Positions 36,465 to 44,912 of a DNA stretch of 59,538 nt are shown piece by piece. The notes below the pieces were generated by a model. The model ran no database searches, was not told the origin of the DNA, and saw only the letters and a program-made list of their open reading frames with translations. The translations under genes were made by a program, and so were the position numbers. This DNA is from UKL13-2 sp947085425 (lineage in GTDB: Bacteria; Pseudomonadota; Gammaproteobacteria; Burkholderiales; Usitatibacteraceae): NCBI GenBank assembly GCA_947085425.1, contig CAMTWK010000027.1:1-59538 (forward strand). The letters run 5' to 3'. Every line of letters begins with the position of its first letter. Position 1 is the stretch's first letter.

Positions 36465-37172
36465 ATGCCTGCCAACCCCACCAGACGACGCCGACCGACG
36501 GCGGTCGACAATACTTCGAAGACGATCGGCGGCAGCCCACCGCCCGACCACTCGCAAATGAAAACGCGCCGGGAATTAGCAGAACGTGCGGCGCAATTAC
36601 TTGCCGGCGGAATGGACGATTACCATGCGGCCAAACTCAAAGCAGCCAAACAACTCGGGCTGTCCACCCACGATCAAAATGTACTGCCGGACAATCATGA
36701 AATTGAAGTCGCATTACGACAGTACCAAGCCTTGTTTGCCGCCGATGTGCAACCGATTGCACTTGCAAAACTGCGTGAGACTGCCATTCGAGCCATGCAA
36801 TGGCTGGAAGCATTTTCGCCCTGGCTCAGCGGAGCGGTTTTTACCGGCACGGCGAGCAAATCCAGCGCAATCGAATTAGAGCTCATTGGTATCGATGCCA
36901 AAATCTTTGAATTATTCTTGTTAAATCAAGCGGTCGATTTCGACATTTGTGAGCATCACGCCGGTCGGCGTGATCGCCAAAACCGCACGCGAAGTTTTAA
37001 GCCCAGGTCCGCGTCATCCGGTTACTCATATGAACTCACGTTCGAAGACGTCGCTGTCAAAATTTCGCTTTATGACAGCCACGCTGAACGGCAGGCGATT
37101 TACCCACGCGCCAGCATTAAGCATGACCGCGCTCAGTTGGCCGAAGCGATAAAACGATTTAGCGCAGCATAA
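36465..37172 (+). CDS. Uncharacterised nucleotidyltransferase-like protein
   Basis: 235 aa from the ATG 7 bp after the PBP1a stop; a second start at 36558 (MKTRRELAERAAQLL) better matches how I remember the family beginning. The first 30 residues are basic and Pro/Arg-rich. A helical region (residues 60-120) leads to LSGAVFTGTASKSSAIELELIGIDAKIFELFLLNQ, a G-T-x-S arrangement like the KNTase-fold nucleotidyltransferases, though the catalytic DxD is not evident. Similar proteobacterial proteins have been labelled UDP-N-acetylmuramate-alanine ligase without real resemblance. Function unknown; a cell-wall link rests only on position. Confidence 0.72.
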   Translation: MPANPTRRRRPTAVDNTSKTIGGSPPPDHSQMKTRRELAERAAQLLAGGMDDYHAAKLKAAKQLGLSTHDQNVLPDNHEIEVALRQYQALFAADVQPIALAKLRETAIRAMQWLEAFSPWLSGAVFTGTASKSSAIELELIGIDAKIFELFLLNQAVDFDICEHHAGRRDRQNRTRSFKPRSASSGYSYELTFEDVAVKISLYDSHAERQAIYPRASIKHDRAQLAEAIKRFSAA

Positions 37173-37415
37173 CAAAAGGCTAACATTGGCGGGTGTTTTG
37201 CGGCAATAATGCCTCCCAGCATCCGTTGTTATCAGAGTTTTCCCCTAGACATTTTTCTACCGGTGACGGTCAAATCCGGTTTTAAGCTTTTTACTAATCC
37301 AGCGATATACCCGCGTTTTATGCCCTTGTTCAGGCATTTTCAGAAAACTGTCGCTCGTTAATATTCGTGTACGCATTTTTGCGCAGCTTGTTTCAATTCG
37401 CAACGACCATCGAAT

Positions 37416-38309
37416 ATGCATGCGGCTCCCACACAATCTGATTCCGAGTCTTCCGTCGCGTTTGCGGGCGCCGTCACCGCCGAAGGCATTGAACTTGAAC
37501 TCGAGGCCGAACGCATTGCGCGCGAATTAAAGTTACCGCCCTGCCCAACGCTGCTGGATCAATTTCACAAGGCTATGAACGACGATGAAGCCGATCAATC
37601 CAAACTGGTCAAGCTGGTCAGCGGTGATTTGGCGCTGAGCGCCGCCGTATTAAAAACGGTCAATTCCCCCGCATATGGTTTATCACGCACCACCAGCAGC
37701 ATTCAACAGGCGCTCACCATAATTGGTTTGCGCGCGGCCTCTAGTTTGTTGTCGCGGCTACTTTTTCGACAGGCCTTTCCTGCCGGCTCCGGCGCAACCA
37801 TGCAAAAATTTTGGCAAGAATCGTCTACGATCACGGATACGTCGATGGAAATCGCCAGACAAATTCGGGGCCTAAATGCTGACGAGGCCACCACCTATAT
37901 GGTGTTTCGCGACTGCGGAATGGCGGTGATGATCAACCGTTTCCCGGACTATGCCGCCGTCTGGCAGGCCCATTGTGAGGGTCGCGCCTATGACGCCTTA
38001 AAGATGGAGCAACAGCAACATCAAACCAATCACGCCCACGTTGGCTATGCACTGGCGCGTGAGTGGCGAGTGCCGGAATCCTTGTCCATAGCGATTCTTT
38101 GCCATCATGAGATTGCCAAACCAGCCGGTGAGCCACTTAAATTGCGTGGCACACCAGTCAAACTCGCCGCATTTGGATTATTAATTGATCAAATCGTCGC
38201 GCTTCGAAATAATCGCGGCATTACCGCTGACTGGGAAATTGCCGAGGCCTTTGCACTCACTCAGCTCGGCATCAGCCCGGATGATATGGTCGGGCTCATT
38301 CGCGGATAG
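37416..38309 (+). CDS. HDOD domain signalling protein
   Basis: 297 aa. One HDOD domain covers about residues 45-245: the LVSGDLALSAAVLKTVNSPAYGLS segment, a QALTIIGLRAASSLLSRLLF helix and, unusually for a catalytically dead HD fold, a CHHEIAKP remnant. HDOD proteins are typically non-enzymatic scaffolds in motility, secretion and c-di-GMP circuits. It is convergent with a true HD-GYP phosphodiesterase gene 17 bp away. The 243-bp upstream region has no clear ORF. Confidence 0.87.
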   Translation: MHAAPTQSDSESSVAFAGAVTAEGIELELEAERIARELKLPPCPTLLDQFHKAMNDDEADQSKLVKLVSGDLALSAAVLKTVNSPAYGLSRTTSSIQQALTIIGLRAASSLLSRLLFRQAFPAGSGATMQKFWQESSTITDTSMEIARQIRGLNADEATTYMVFRDCGMAVMINRFPDYAAVWQAHCEGRAYDALKMEQQQHQTNHAHVGYALAREWRVPESLSIAILCHHEIAKPAGEPLKLRGTPVKLAAFGLLIDQIVALRNNRGITADWEIAEAFALTQLGISPDDMVGLIRG

Positions 38310-38326
38310 GATTTGGATTTGGCCGG

Positions 38327-39538
38327 CTACTGAAAATACGACAAATCGATAAACCAAGTGCGGGCGGACTCGTGGCCGAGGATTCGGTCGGCACCACCAT
38401 GCCCCACAGACCGCGCCAAATCGACTTCTTTCGGCGCAATATACTGATTGCGTTTGGTGTCAAAAATGACTTTGACTTTTGGTTTTAGCAGGTCCTTCGC
38501 ATTGTGTTCCGTCACAATCCCCAAGCGCTGACTCTCCAATCGCACCAAGGTACCGACCGGATAAATACCGATACAACGGACGAACGATTGAGTGAAATAG
38601 GGGCTGAGGTAATGTTTGCTCCACTCCATTAGCTTGCGCAAACCGTCGGCCGGTGGAATCGCCTGCTGGTAACAGCGATCAGCGGTAATGGCATCATAAA
38701 CATCGACAATCGCGGCCATTTGCGACACGCGTTGCACTTCTTCCGGCCCACGGTTGAACGGATAACCGCTGCCGTCCATGCGCTCGTGATGTTCAAGGGT
38801 GATGGCCAACGGTGTCGGCCCGACACCGTCCAGCGCCGAAAGAATCGCGTGACCATCTTCCGGATGGCGGCGCATGATGGCAAACTCCTCATCATTGTAG
38901 CGTCCCGGTTTATTCAACAAGGCGTGCGACATGCGGGTCTTCCCGACATCGTGCAACAATCCGCCCAAGCCCGCTTGATGAACCGATTCTTCACTCATGC
39001 CTTCATGCTGGCAAAAAGCCACCATGAGTGTGCACACCGCAACCGAGTGTTGGAAGGTGTAAAGGTCCTTGTCTTTTATACCAACGAGACCAATCAGCGC
39101 GCCGCTATTTCGCAAAATCGATGCCGTGATGTTGGTTACAACCGGCTCAACCGTCTCCAGTGAAAGCGCCTTGCCCAAGCGGACATCGTTCATGACTTTG
39201 ATCACAGTTCGCTCGGCGTGGTGTTTTACGTTGCGGGCGCGTTCAATTTCTTCGTGGTAGCTCATTTTTTGCGGCACATTTGGTTTTGCCGCCAGCGCGA
39301 CAAGGTCCAATTGAATTTTCTCCGCAACTTCCTGGGTGGTCGGCGCGTGAACGGCATCAAAGCCACGCTCGGTATCAATATAAATTTCCCGAATGCCGGC
39401 CGTTGAAATCTTGTTTATTTCTTCGTCGGTACCAACTTTGAACTTACTCCACGCAAACGGATGGGCCATCCAGTCACAATTAAGATCGTGAACGTACATA
39501 CCAATTTTGAGCTCTTGAGTAGGGATCAGTTTGATCAT
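38327..39538 (-). CDS. DUF3391 plus HD-GYP cyclic-di-GMP phosphodiesterase
   Basis: 403 aa. The N-terminal DUF3391 region (LIPTQELKIGMYVHDLNCDWMAHPF) is followed by an HD-GYP domain at about residues 145-320. Metal and catalytic motifs are complete: LLHDVGKTRMSH, ILxxHPEDGHAIL (RRHPEDGHAIL), EHHERMDGSGYP. It should hydrolyse c-di-GMP to pGpG or GMP in the cytoplasm. This gene and its HDOD neighbour may tune twitching or biofilm behaviour (inference). Confidence 0.93.
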   Translation of the reverse strand: MIKLIPTQELKIGMYVHDLNCDWMAHPFAWSKFKVGTDEEINKISTAGIREIYIDTERGFDAVHAPTTQEVAEKIQLDLVALAAKPNVPQKMSYHEEIERARNVKHHAERTVIKVMNDVRLGKALSLETVEPVVTNITASILRNSGALIGLVGIKDKDLYTFQHSVAVCTLMVAFCQHEGMSEESVHQAGLGGLLHDVGKTRMSHALLNKPGRYNDEEFAIMRRHPEDGHAILSALDGVGPTPLAITLEHHERMDGSGYPFNRGPEEVQRVSQMAAIVDVYDAITADRCYQQAIPPADGLRKLMEWSKHYLSPYFTQSFVRCIGIYPVGTLVRLESQRLGIVTEHNAKDLLKPKVKVIFDTKRNQYIAPKEVDLARSVGHGGADRILGHESARTWFIDLSYFQ

Positions 39539-39764
39539 GACAATCGCCAGCTTTACCGTCGAAAAGGGTTGCCTCGCATCAGAGGGGTACCCCTACTTTC
39601 GGCGCGAGCAGAAATATCTTAAATCAACGTAATCGCCGGGAACATCGAGTCGGCCTTGTCAAGAATACAAAAACAAGGCTCCACGCTCACCTTGAGGCAA
39701 AATGGCCCGAAGAGTGGCGCAAACAGTTGATTTGCGCGGGCGCTTGCCACCGCCTCAACGGTGA

Positions 39765-40199
39765 TCAGACGTGCGGTGTTGTTTTTGCCACGGTTGGTGC
39801 CGGACCAATCAGATCCCATTTGTTGCCGTAGAGATCCGCAAACACCGCTACCGTGCCATAACTTTCTTCAGTAGGCGGCCGCAACCATTCAATACCATGT
39901 GCATTCAGTGCATTAAAATCCCGCCAAAAGTCATCGGTATTCAAAAATAGAAAGACTCTGCCGCCGGACTGATTGCCCACGCTGGCAAGTTGTGCCGGGT
40001 TGACTGCCTTGGCGAGCAAAAAACACGTTTCGGTTGCGCCCTTTGGTCGCAACCGCACCCAGCGTTTGCCTGGCTGGGTCGCGCTCATATCGCTATCTTC
40101 GATCAAGTCAAAACCGAGCACAGTCGTATAAAAGTGAATCGCCTCGTCGTAATCGCGCACCACCAACGCCAGCGCCGCAAGATGCTGTTTGACCGTCAT
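39765..40199 (-). CDS. VOC family (glyoxalase/dioxygenase fold) protein
   Basis: 144 aa. Two beta-alpha-beta-beta-beta modules are visible: LALVVRDYDEAIHFYTTVLGFDLIED at the start and GRVFLFLNTDDFWRDFNALNAHGIEWL then FADLYGNKWDL at the end. This superfamily covers glyoxalases, fosfomycin/bleomycin resistance proteins and dioxygenases; the sequence does not settle which. It overlaps the hemB stop by 4 bp, so it is translated with hemB. Confidence 0.85.
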   Translation of the reverse strand: MTVKQHLAALALVVRDYDEAIHFYTTVLGFDLIEDSDMSATQPGKRWVRLRPKGATETCFLLAKAVNPAQLASVGNQSGGRVFLFLNTDDFWRDFNALNAHGIEWLRPPTEESYGTVAVFADLYGNKWDLIGPAPTVAKTTPHV

Positions 40200-41200
40200 T
40201 TGTCCGATTGAAGCAAGCGGGCTGCCTCCAGCGCAAAGTAGCTGAGAATCCCATCCGCGCCGGCGCGTTTAAAAGCAAGCAGGGATTCCAGCATGATCGC
40301 ATCGTGATCGAGCCAGCCGTTTTGTGCTGCCGCTTTGACCATCACGTATTCCCCGGACACCTGATAAGCAAAGGTTGGTGCGCCGAAGGTGTCTTTTGCC
40401 CGCCGGACAATATCCAAATAGGGCAGGCCCGGTTTGACCATCACCATGTCCGCGCCCTCTTGCAAATCCAGGGCGATTTCACGTAGCGCCTCATCCGAAT
40501 TACCCGGATCCATCTGATAGTTTTTCTTATTCGATTTGCCAAGCGATCCTGCCGAGCCAACTGCATCACGGAACGGCCCGTAGTAGGCGCTTGCGTATTT
40601 GGCCGCATAGGCCATGATGGCAGTGTGGATGTGTCCACCGGCATCGAGAGCGGCACGAATCCGACCGATGCGGCCATCCATCATGTCCGACGGCGCAACA
40701 ATATCTACACCCGCTTCTGCGTGCACAATCGCTTGTTTTTGCAGAATTACAATCGTCTCATCATTCAGGATGTATCCGTCAGCATCAATCACGCCGTCTT
40801 GACCATGCGAGGTATAAGGATCGAGCGCAATATCGGTGATGATCCCCAACTCCGGAAAACGTGTTTTGAGGGCCCTGACTGCTTCGGGCACCAGCCCCTT
40901 CGGATTGAGGGACTCTTCTCCATTTGCCGATTTGCTGGCGGCATCAATCACCGGGAACAGAGCCATCGCCGGAATCCCCAGTCGCAGCGCTTCCTCACAA
41001 ACCGGTAACAACGCATCGATCGATAAACGCTCGATTCCGGGCATGGAGGCAATGGACTCGCGCCGGTTGCTGCCTGCCACAATAAAAACGGGGTAAATCA
41101 GGTCGGTAGCGGAAAGCGATGACTCACGCACCATGTCGCGCAAGAATGCGGTTCGTCGCAGGCGGCGCATCCGCCGTTGTGGAAACTGACCAATATTCAT
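40196..41200 (-). CDS. hemB: Delta-aminolevulinic acid dehydratase (porphobilinogen synthase)
   Basis: 334 aa. It condenses two 5-aminolevulinates to porphobilinogen in haem synthesis. The two Schiff-base lysine segments (MVKPGLPYLDIV and the earlier KSNKKNYQMDP region) and YQVSGEYVMVKAA are conserved. The metal-binding region reads DIALDPYTSHGQDG, with Asp instead of the Cys triad of zinc enzymes, so this is a magnesium/potassium-type HemB. The hemL gene for the previous step is 3 kb away. Confidence 0.96.
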   Translation of the reverse strand: MNIGQFPQRRMRRLRRTAFLRDMVRESSLSATDLIYPVFIVAGSNRRESIASMPGIERLSIDALLPVCEEALRLGIPAMALFPVIDAASKSANGEESLNPKGLVPEAVRALKTRFPELGIITDIALDPYTSHGQDGVIDADGYILNDETIVILQKQAIVHAEAGVDIVAPSDMMDGRIGRIRAALDAGGHIHTAIMAYAAKYASAYYGPFRDAVGSAGSLGKSNKKNYQMDPGNSDEALREIALDLQEGADMVMVKPGLPYLDIVRRAKDTFGAPTFAYQVSGEYVMVKAAAQNGWLDHDAIMLESLLAFKRAGADGILSYFALEAARLLQSDK

Positions 41201-41223
41201 ACATTGCCTAAGCTAAGTTGATT

Positions 41224-41252
41224 TTGAATGAGGTGTTTAGAAAATCCATAAA
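41224..41252 (+). promoter_or_regulatory. Possible sigma-70 promoter for the candidate small RNA
   Basis: TTGAAT (41224-41229) and CATAAA (41247-41252) are separated by 17 bp. Each matches 4 of 6 consensus positions. Transcription from here would give an RNA of roughly 170 nt ending at the strong terminator at 41394-41433. Confidence 0.25.
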
Positions 41253-41330
41253 CCGACCTTTTATTCAACATAATCAATTCCGGAAAAATTCATTCTGATA
41301 CTGAACTATTACCAACCTTATGCGTCTACT

Positions 41331-41433
41331 CAGTTGAAGCGCTTGCGCTTCCCCGCTTCACCTCCCTGAGCGGGGCCTTTCAAAAAAGGCTTTGGGGCAT
41401 AGGTTAACCCCTTTTCCTATGCCCCTTTTCTAT
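41331..41433 (+). ncRNA. Candidate small RNA with an anti-Shine-Dalgarno hairpin loop
   Basis: Four hairpins are packed in about 95 nt between hemB and engB: arms 41336-41342/41345-41351, 41351-41357/41369-41375, 41375-41380/41385-41390 and 41394-41403/41416-41425. The last is followed by TTTTCTATT, a plus-strand intrinsic terminator. The 11-nt loop of the second hairpin (41358-41368) contains TCACCTCC, the same 8 nt found at the 3' end of 16S rRNA, so it could pair with Shine-Dalgarno sites. From memory it resembles the Betaproteobacteria toxic small RNA family, unverified. There is no coding potential here. The 5' end is not defined. Confidence 0.6.
41394..41433 (+). terminator. Intrinsic terminator at the end of the candidate small RNA
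   Basis: A perfect 10-bp stem GGGGCATAGG / CCTATGCCCC with a 12-nt loop is followed by TTTTCTATT on the plus strand. It also lies downstream of engB on the minus strand, where the following tract (AAAGCC then T6) is a weaker terminator. Confidence 0.75.
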
Positions 41434-41483
41434 TCCGCCGTGCATTTACTTCAGCATCTCCTCAAAAATGCCGGCACAAACAA

Positions 41484-42074
41484 TTAGCTCATCATTTTCG
41501 CAATTTGTTTTTCCGCCTCTTCAACACCCGTTCTCTTCAAGGCAGAAAAAAGCTGTGCGGTTGCATTGCGATTCGCCAGTCTTAGTTGATCCCGCACCCG
41601 CACCAGAGTTTGCGCTTGTTCACTCTTGCTGAGCTTGTCTGCCTTGGTGAGCAAACAATGCACGGGCTTTTTTGTTGGCGCATACCAGTCAAGCAGCCGC
41701 TCATCGGTCGGCTTCAGTGGATGCCGCGCATCCATGATCAACACCAAGCCTCTGAGCGCATTGCGACCGGAGACATATCCGGCCAGCGTGTCTTCCCAAT
41801 GGGCCTTCACCGCCGGTGGCACCTTGGCGTAACCATACCCGGGCAAATCGACCAGTGACTTATCGCCCCCCAACGAAAAAAAATTGATCAATTGGGTGCG
41901 GCCCGGCGTTTTCGAGACAAATGCCAAACGGTTGTGATTGGCCAACGTATTGATTGCCGATGACTTTCCGGAATTCGAACGACCAACAAACGCAATTTCA
42001 GCTCCTATATCCGGGGGTAGTTGCGCCAAATCATGGGCGGAAGCGGTATACACAACGTTGGCAAACAGTTTCAC
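41484..42074 (-). CDS. engB: Ribosome biogenesis GTPase EngB/YihA
   Basis: 196 aa from a GTG at 42074; the open frame reaches 42254 but the extra 60 residues run into the divergent gene and do not look like this family. GTPase motifs are G1 GRSNSGKSS, G3 DLPGYGYA, and G4 TKADKLS. EngB acts in 50S assembly and division. It is divergent from the cytochrome gene across 91 bp. Confidence 0.95.
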   Translation of the reverse strand: MKLFANVVYTASAHDLAQLPPDIGAEIAFVGRSNSGKSSAINTLANHNRLAFVSKTPGRTQLINFFSLGGDKSLVDLPGYGYAKVPPAVKAHWEDTLAGYVSGRNALRGLVLIMDARHPLKPTDERLLDWYAPTKKPVHCLLTKADKLSKSEQAQTLVRVRDQLRLANRNATAQLFSALKRTGVEEAEKQIAKMMS

Positions 42075-42165
42075 AGGCGGGCTCGATCTAGTGTGTTGGT
42101 TTCGATTTTGCGGCTGATGGGCTAAAATGTCGCCTACCGTGCAAAAAGCGTAAAAAGGGTTTGAA

Positions 42166-42852
42166 ATGAAGATGAATTGCGCAATATTGATCAAAATGTT
42201 GGCTGTGGTTTCGACTATGGCAAGCACGTCCGTGTATGCCACGACTGAATCCACTAAAACGACCGGTATGGAGCCGACACCAACCTACGGCGAACGACTG
42301 GACCGTGGCAAACAAATTGCCGGCGCAGCGTGTGTCGCCTGTCATGGGCTCGATGGTTACAGCCCGATTTCGGCGAATCCAAACATTGCAGGCATGCCCG
42401 TCGAGTATATCGCCAAGCAGCTCGAACTCTATCAGTCGGGTAAACGTTCAAACGCAATTATGCAGGGGATGGTTGCAAACTTGTCGGCTGACGATATGAA
42501 AGCAGTAGGAGTCTACTATTATGCCCAGCGTGGCAAAACCTCAGCGGTGGCACGCAATCAGGCCATCGCCTTACGTGGCCAAACCATTTATCGGGCGGGT
42601 ATTCCAAGCGCCAATGTACCGGCCTGCTCTGGCTGCCACGGCGGAATGGGAGCGGGAATTCCCGCCCTATATCCAAAAGTAGCCGGCCAATGGCCCGAAT
42701 ATTCGGTCGCGCAGCTTCGTGCTTATTCTTCAGGTGATCGCAATAACACGCAAATGAACGCAATCGCCAGCCGCATGAAAGACGCTGATCTGGTTGCTGT
42801 TGCCGAATACATGGCCGGCATGCGTACCAATGTCACCTTGAAGGTCAAGTAA
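42166..42852 (+). CDS. Dihaem cytochrome c4
   Basis: 228 aa. A signal peptide (hydrophobic residues 5-25, VYA cleavage) precedes two class I cytochrome domains. Haem sites are CVACH (near residue 58) and CSGCH (near residue 153), each with a distal Met region (a NLSADDMKAVGVYYYAQ-like end and an IASRMKDADLVAVAEYMAGM end). It is a periplasmic electron carrier to terminal oxidases. In many betaproteobacteria the ccs maturation genes (resB, ccsA) follow; here they do not. Confidence 0.94.
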   Translation: MKMNCAILIKMLAVVSTMASTSVYATTESTKTTGMEPTPTYGERLDRGKQIAGAACVACHGLDGYSPISANPNIAGMPVEYIAKQLELYQSGKRSNAIMQGMVANLSADDMKAVGVYYYAQRGKTSAVARNQAIALRGQTIYRAGIPSANVPACSGCHGGMGAGIPALYPKVAGQWPEYSVAQLRAYSSGDRNNTQMNAIASRMKDADLVAVAEYMAGMRTNVTLKVK

Positions 42853-42911
42853 GCGGGTTGAAAATTATGAATTCGCCCTGTTAGGTGCCGATTGGATCGG
42901 CTGTCATTCAT

Positions 42912-42942
42912 AAAAATGCCGCATTGTTCTTGCGGCATTTTT
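42912..42942. terminator. Bidirectional terminator between cytochrome c4 and the GGDEF gene
   Basis: A perfect 12-bp stem (AAAAATGCCGCA / TGCGGCATTTTT, loop of 7) has T runs leaving on both strands. It serves the two convergent genes that flank it. Confidence 0.88.
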
Positions 42943-42965
42943 ATTTTTAGCGCATTGAATCCCGA

Positions 42966-43481
42966 TCAAATTGCGGTTTGCAAGCTGTCGGAATAAACGG
43001 TGGCGCGATTGCCCCCACCGTGTTTGGAGGCAGCCAATGCCAGTCCTGCGCACGACACCAAAGACAGCCGGTCATCGCCATGCTCCGGGAAAAAACTGAC
43101 GCCAATACTGGCGGTAATTTGTTTTTTTATGCCACCCAGCGAAATGGGTGTGGCAATAATTTCAATCAGTTTGGTTGTCACCAACGTCACGGTCTCGACA
43201 TCTGAAATTTGCGGTACAACCACTAAATACTTGTCGCCACCGAGATCGGCATAAAAATCAGTGTCACGCAACGCATTGCCGATTCTCTCAAATAGCGTTT
43301 TGAGTACGGAATTCGCCGCAAGCATGCCCACTTCCTCACTAAAAGATTTGAAGTTGTCCAAGTCGAGTAATAGGATCGCAAAGCCGCCAAACGCCCGCTG
43401 GGTTGCTGCGTCCGCGAATCGCGCATCAAGGTGTGCAATTGCAGCCGGGCAATTTGCCAATTGAAGCAATGAATTGCTCAT
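42966..43481 (-). CDS. Stand-alone degenerate GGDEF domain protein
   Basis: About 171 aa from the ATG at 43481 (MSNSLLQLANCPAAIAHLD); the frame continues upstream to 43598 but without a better start, and no strong Shine-Dalgarno precedes either. The fold is clear: FAILLLDLDNFKSFSEEVG, NSVLKTLFERIG, and a C-terminal TASIGVSFFPEHGDD. The catalytic GGDEF is replaced by GGDKY, so diguanylate cyclase activity is unlikely. No sensor domain or EAL domain is attached. It may bind c-di-GMP or GTP, or be decaying. Confidence 0.82.
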   Translation of the reverse strand: MSNSLLQLANCPAAIAHLDARFADAATQRAFGGFAILLLDLDNFKSFSEEVGMLAANSVLKTLFERIGNALRDTDFYADLGGDKYLVVVPQISDVETVTLVTTKLIEIIATPISLGGIKKQITASIGVSFFPEHGDDRLSLVSCAGLALAASKHGGGNRATVYSDSLQTAI

Positions 43482-43598
43482 AACAAAGTTAAAGTTGATC
43501 AACGAAAGATAAAGGGTAAAAGCGTGCCCAGATTGCCGTTGTCGGGTTCTAACCATAAGGCGCGCACGAATCGATGTGTGATAGTCATGATGGCGCAA

Positions 43599-44900
43599 TT
43601 ATCGTTGCAACAGGGCAAAAACATCCCGCGCATGCGCCACCGTTTGATCGACATCCATATCGGTATGCATTATCGAGACAAATCCGGCCTCAAATGCAGA
43701 TGGGGCCAAATACACCCCCCGTTCCAGCATGGCGTGAAAAAAACGATTAAATCGTTCTCGATCTGAGCGCATCACATCGGCATAAGAATTCGGTGGCGAC
43801 GCCGCGAAAAAAATCCCGAACATTCCGCCGAGACTGGTCGCACAAAATGTTTCGCCCGCTTCGCCTGCGACTGCGGTCAATCCCGCACATAACCGCGTTG
43901 CGCGCGCAGACAGGGCTTCATAAAACCCGGGCGCCGAGATCAGTTCGAGTGTTTTGAGCCCGGCGGCGACCGCGACCGGATTTCCAGACAAGGTGCCGGC
44001 CTGATAAACACCACCCAAAGGTGCCATGTGTGCCATTAAATCGCGTCGTCCACCAAAAGCGCCCACCGGCATGCCCCCACCGATCACTTTACCGAGCGTT
44101 GTTAAATCAGGTGTGATGCCGTAATAACCCTGTGCCCCGCCCAAGCCAACACGAAATCCGGTCATGACTTCGTCAAAAATAAGGATGGTGCCGTGTTGGG
44201 TACACAAAGTGCGCAGTGCCTGCATGTAGGCGTTTGATGGTTTAACAAAGTTCATATTGCCGGCGATCGGCTCAATGATGACGCACGCCAATTCTGCGCC
44301 GATCGCGGCAAAGGTCTGTTCTAATTCGACTTGATCATTAAAGGTTAAAACAACGGTATCTGCTGCGACTGCGGCCGGCACACCCGCGGAGCTGGGATTA
44401 CCGAAAGTCAACGCGCCTGAGCCGGCTTTGACCAATAGTGAATCAGCATGACCATGGTAACAACCTTCAAATTTGACAATCTTGTTTCGACCCGTTGCCC
44501 CGCGCGCCAGGCGAATTGCGCTCATGGTCGCTTCCGTTCCGGAACTCACCAACCGCACCTGCTCTAGTGAAGGCAAAAGCCGGCACAACATTTCTGCCAT
44601 TTTGAGTTCCGCCTCGGTTGGCGCACCAAAACTCAATCCGTCAACAGCGCTGGCCTGCACGACGGCCACAACTTCCGGGTGGGCGTGCCCGACAATGGCC
44701 GGCCCCCAAGAGCCGACATAATCAATGTATCGATTGTCGTCGACATCCCACAAATAGGCACCCTGGCCTTTTTTGAAAAAAATCGGCGTGCCACCGACCG
44801 ATCGAAAAGCGCGCACCGGCGAGTTCACGCCGCCAGGAATGATCCGCTGTGATTTTTCAAACAAGGCGTGGCTATTGGTAAATTTGGTAATGGTTGACAT
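43599..44900 (-). CDS. hemL: Glutamate-1-semialdehyde 2,1-aminomutase
   Basis: 433 aa PLP enzyme making 5-aminolevulinate from glutamate-1-semialdehyde (C5 pathway). Conserved landmarks are GGVNSPVRAF at the start, KFEGCYHGHADSLLVKAGSG, IFDEVMTGFRVGLGGAQ and the PLP lysine in TTLGKVIGGGMPVGAFGG. It heads a possible hemL-downstream unit and follows thiE by 12 bp on the same strand. It supplies substrate to HemB. Confidence 0.97.
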   Translation of the reverse strand: MSTITKFTNSHALFEKSQRIIPGGVNSPVRAFRSVGGTPIFFKKGQGAYLWDVDDNRYIDYVGSWGPAIVGHAHPEVVAVVQASAVDGLSFGAPTEAELKMAEMLCRLLPSLEQVRLVSSGTEATMSAIRLARGATGRNKIVKFEGCYHGHADSLLVKAGSGALTFGNPSSAGVPAAVAADTVVLTFNDQVELEQTFAAIGAELACVIIEPIAGNMNFVKPSNAYMQALRTLCTQHGTILIFDEVMTGFRVGLGGAQGYYGITPDLTTLGKVIGGGMPVGAFGGRRDLMAHMAPLGGVYQAGTLSGNPVAVAAGLKTLELISAPGFYEALSARATRLCAGLTAVAGEAGETFCATSLGGMFGIFFAASPPNSYADVMRSDRERFNRFFHAMLERGVYLAPSAFEAGFVSIMHTDMDVDQTVAHARDVFALLQR

Positions 44901-44912
44901 TCAATTCTTTTT

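Noticed and set aside
37280..37310. Sigma-28-like sequence upstream of the HDOD gene
   Set aside because: Only partial matches to both boxes and spacing of 10 instead of 11.
39619..39819. 66-codon minus-strand frame after the VOC gene
   Set aside because: It starts inside the VOC gene in another frame, lacks a ribosome binding site and resembles nothing I know; kept as intergenic.
41351..41375. Reading the hemB-engB hairpins as a hemB leader riboswitch on the minus strand
   Set aside because: No known riboswitch core is recognisable, the U tract of the last hairpin is on the plus strand, and the minus-strand SD-like loop has no start codon within range.
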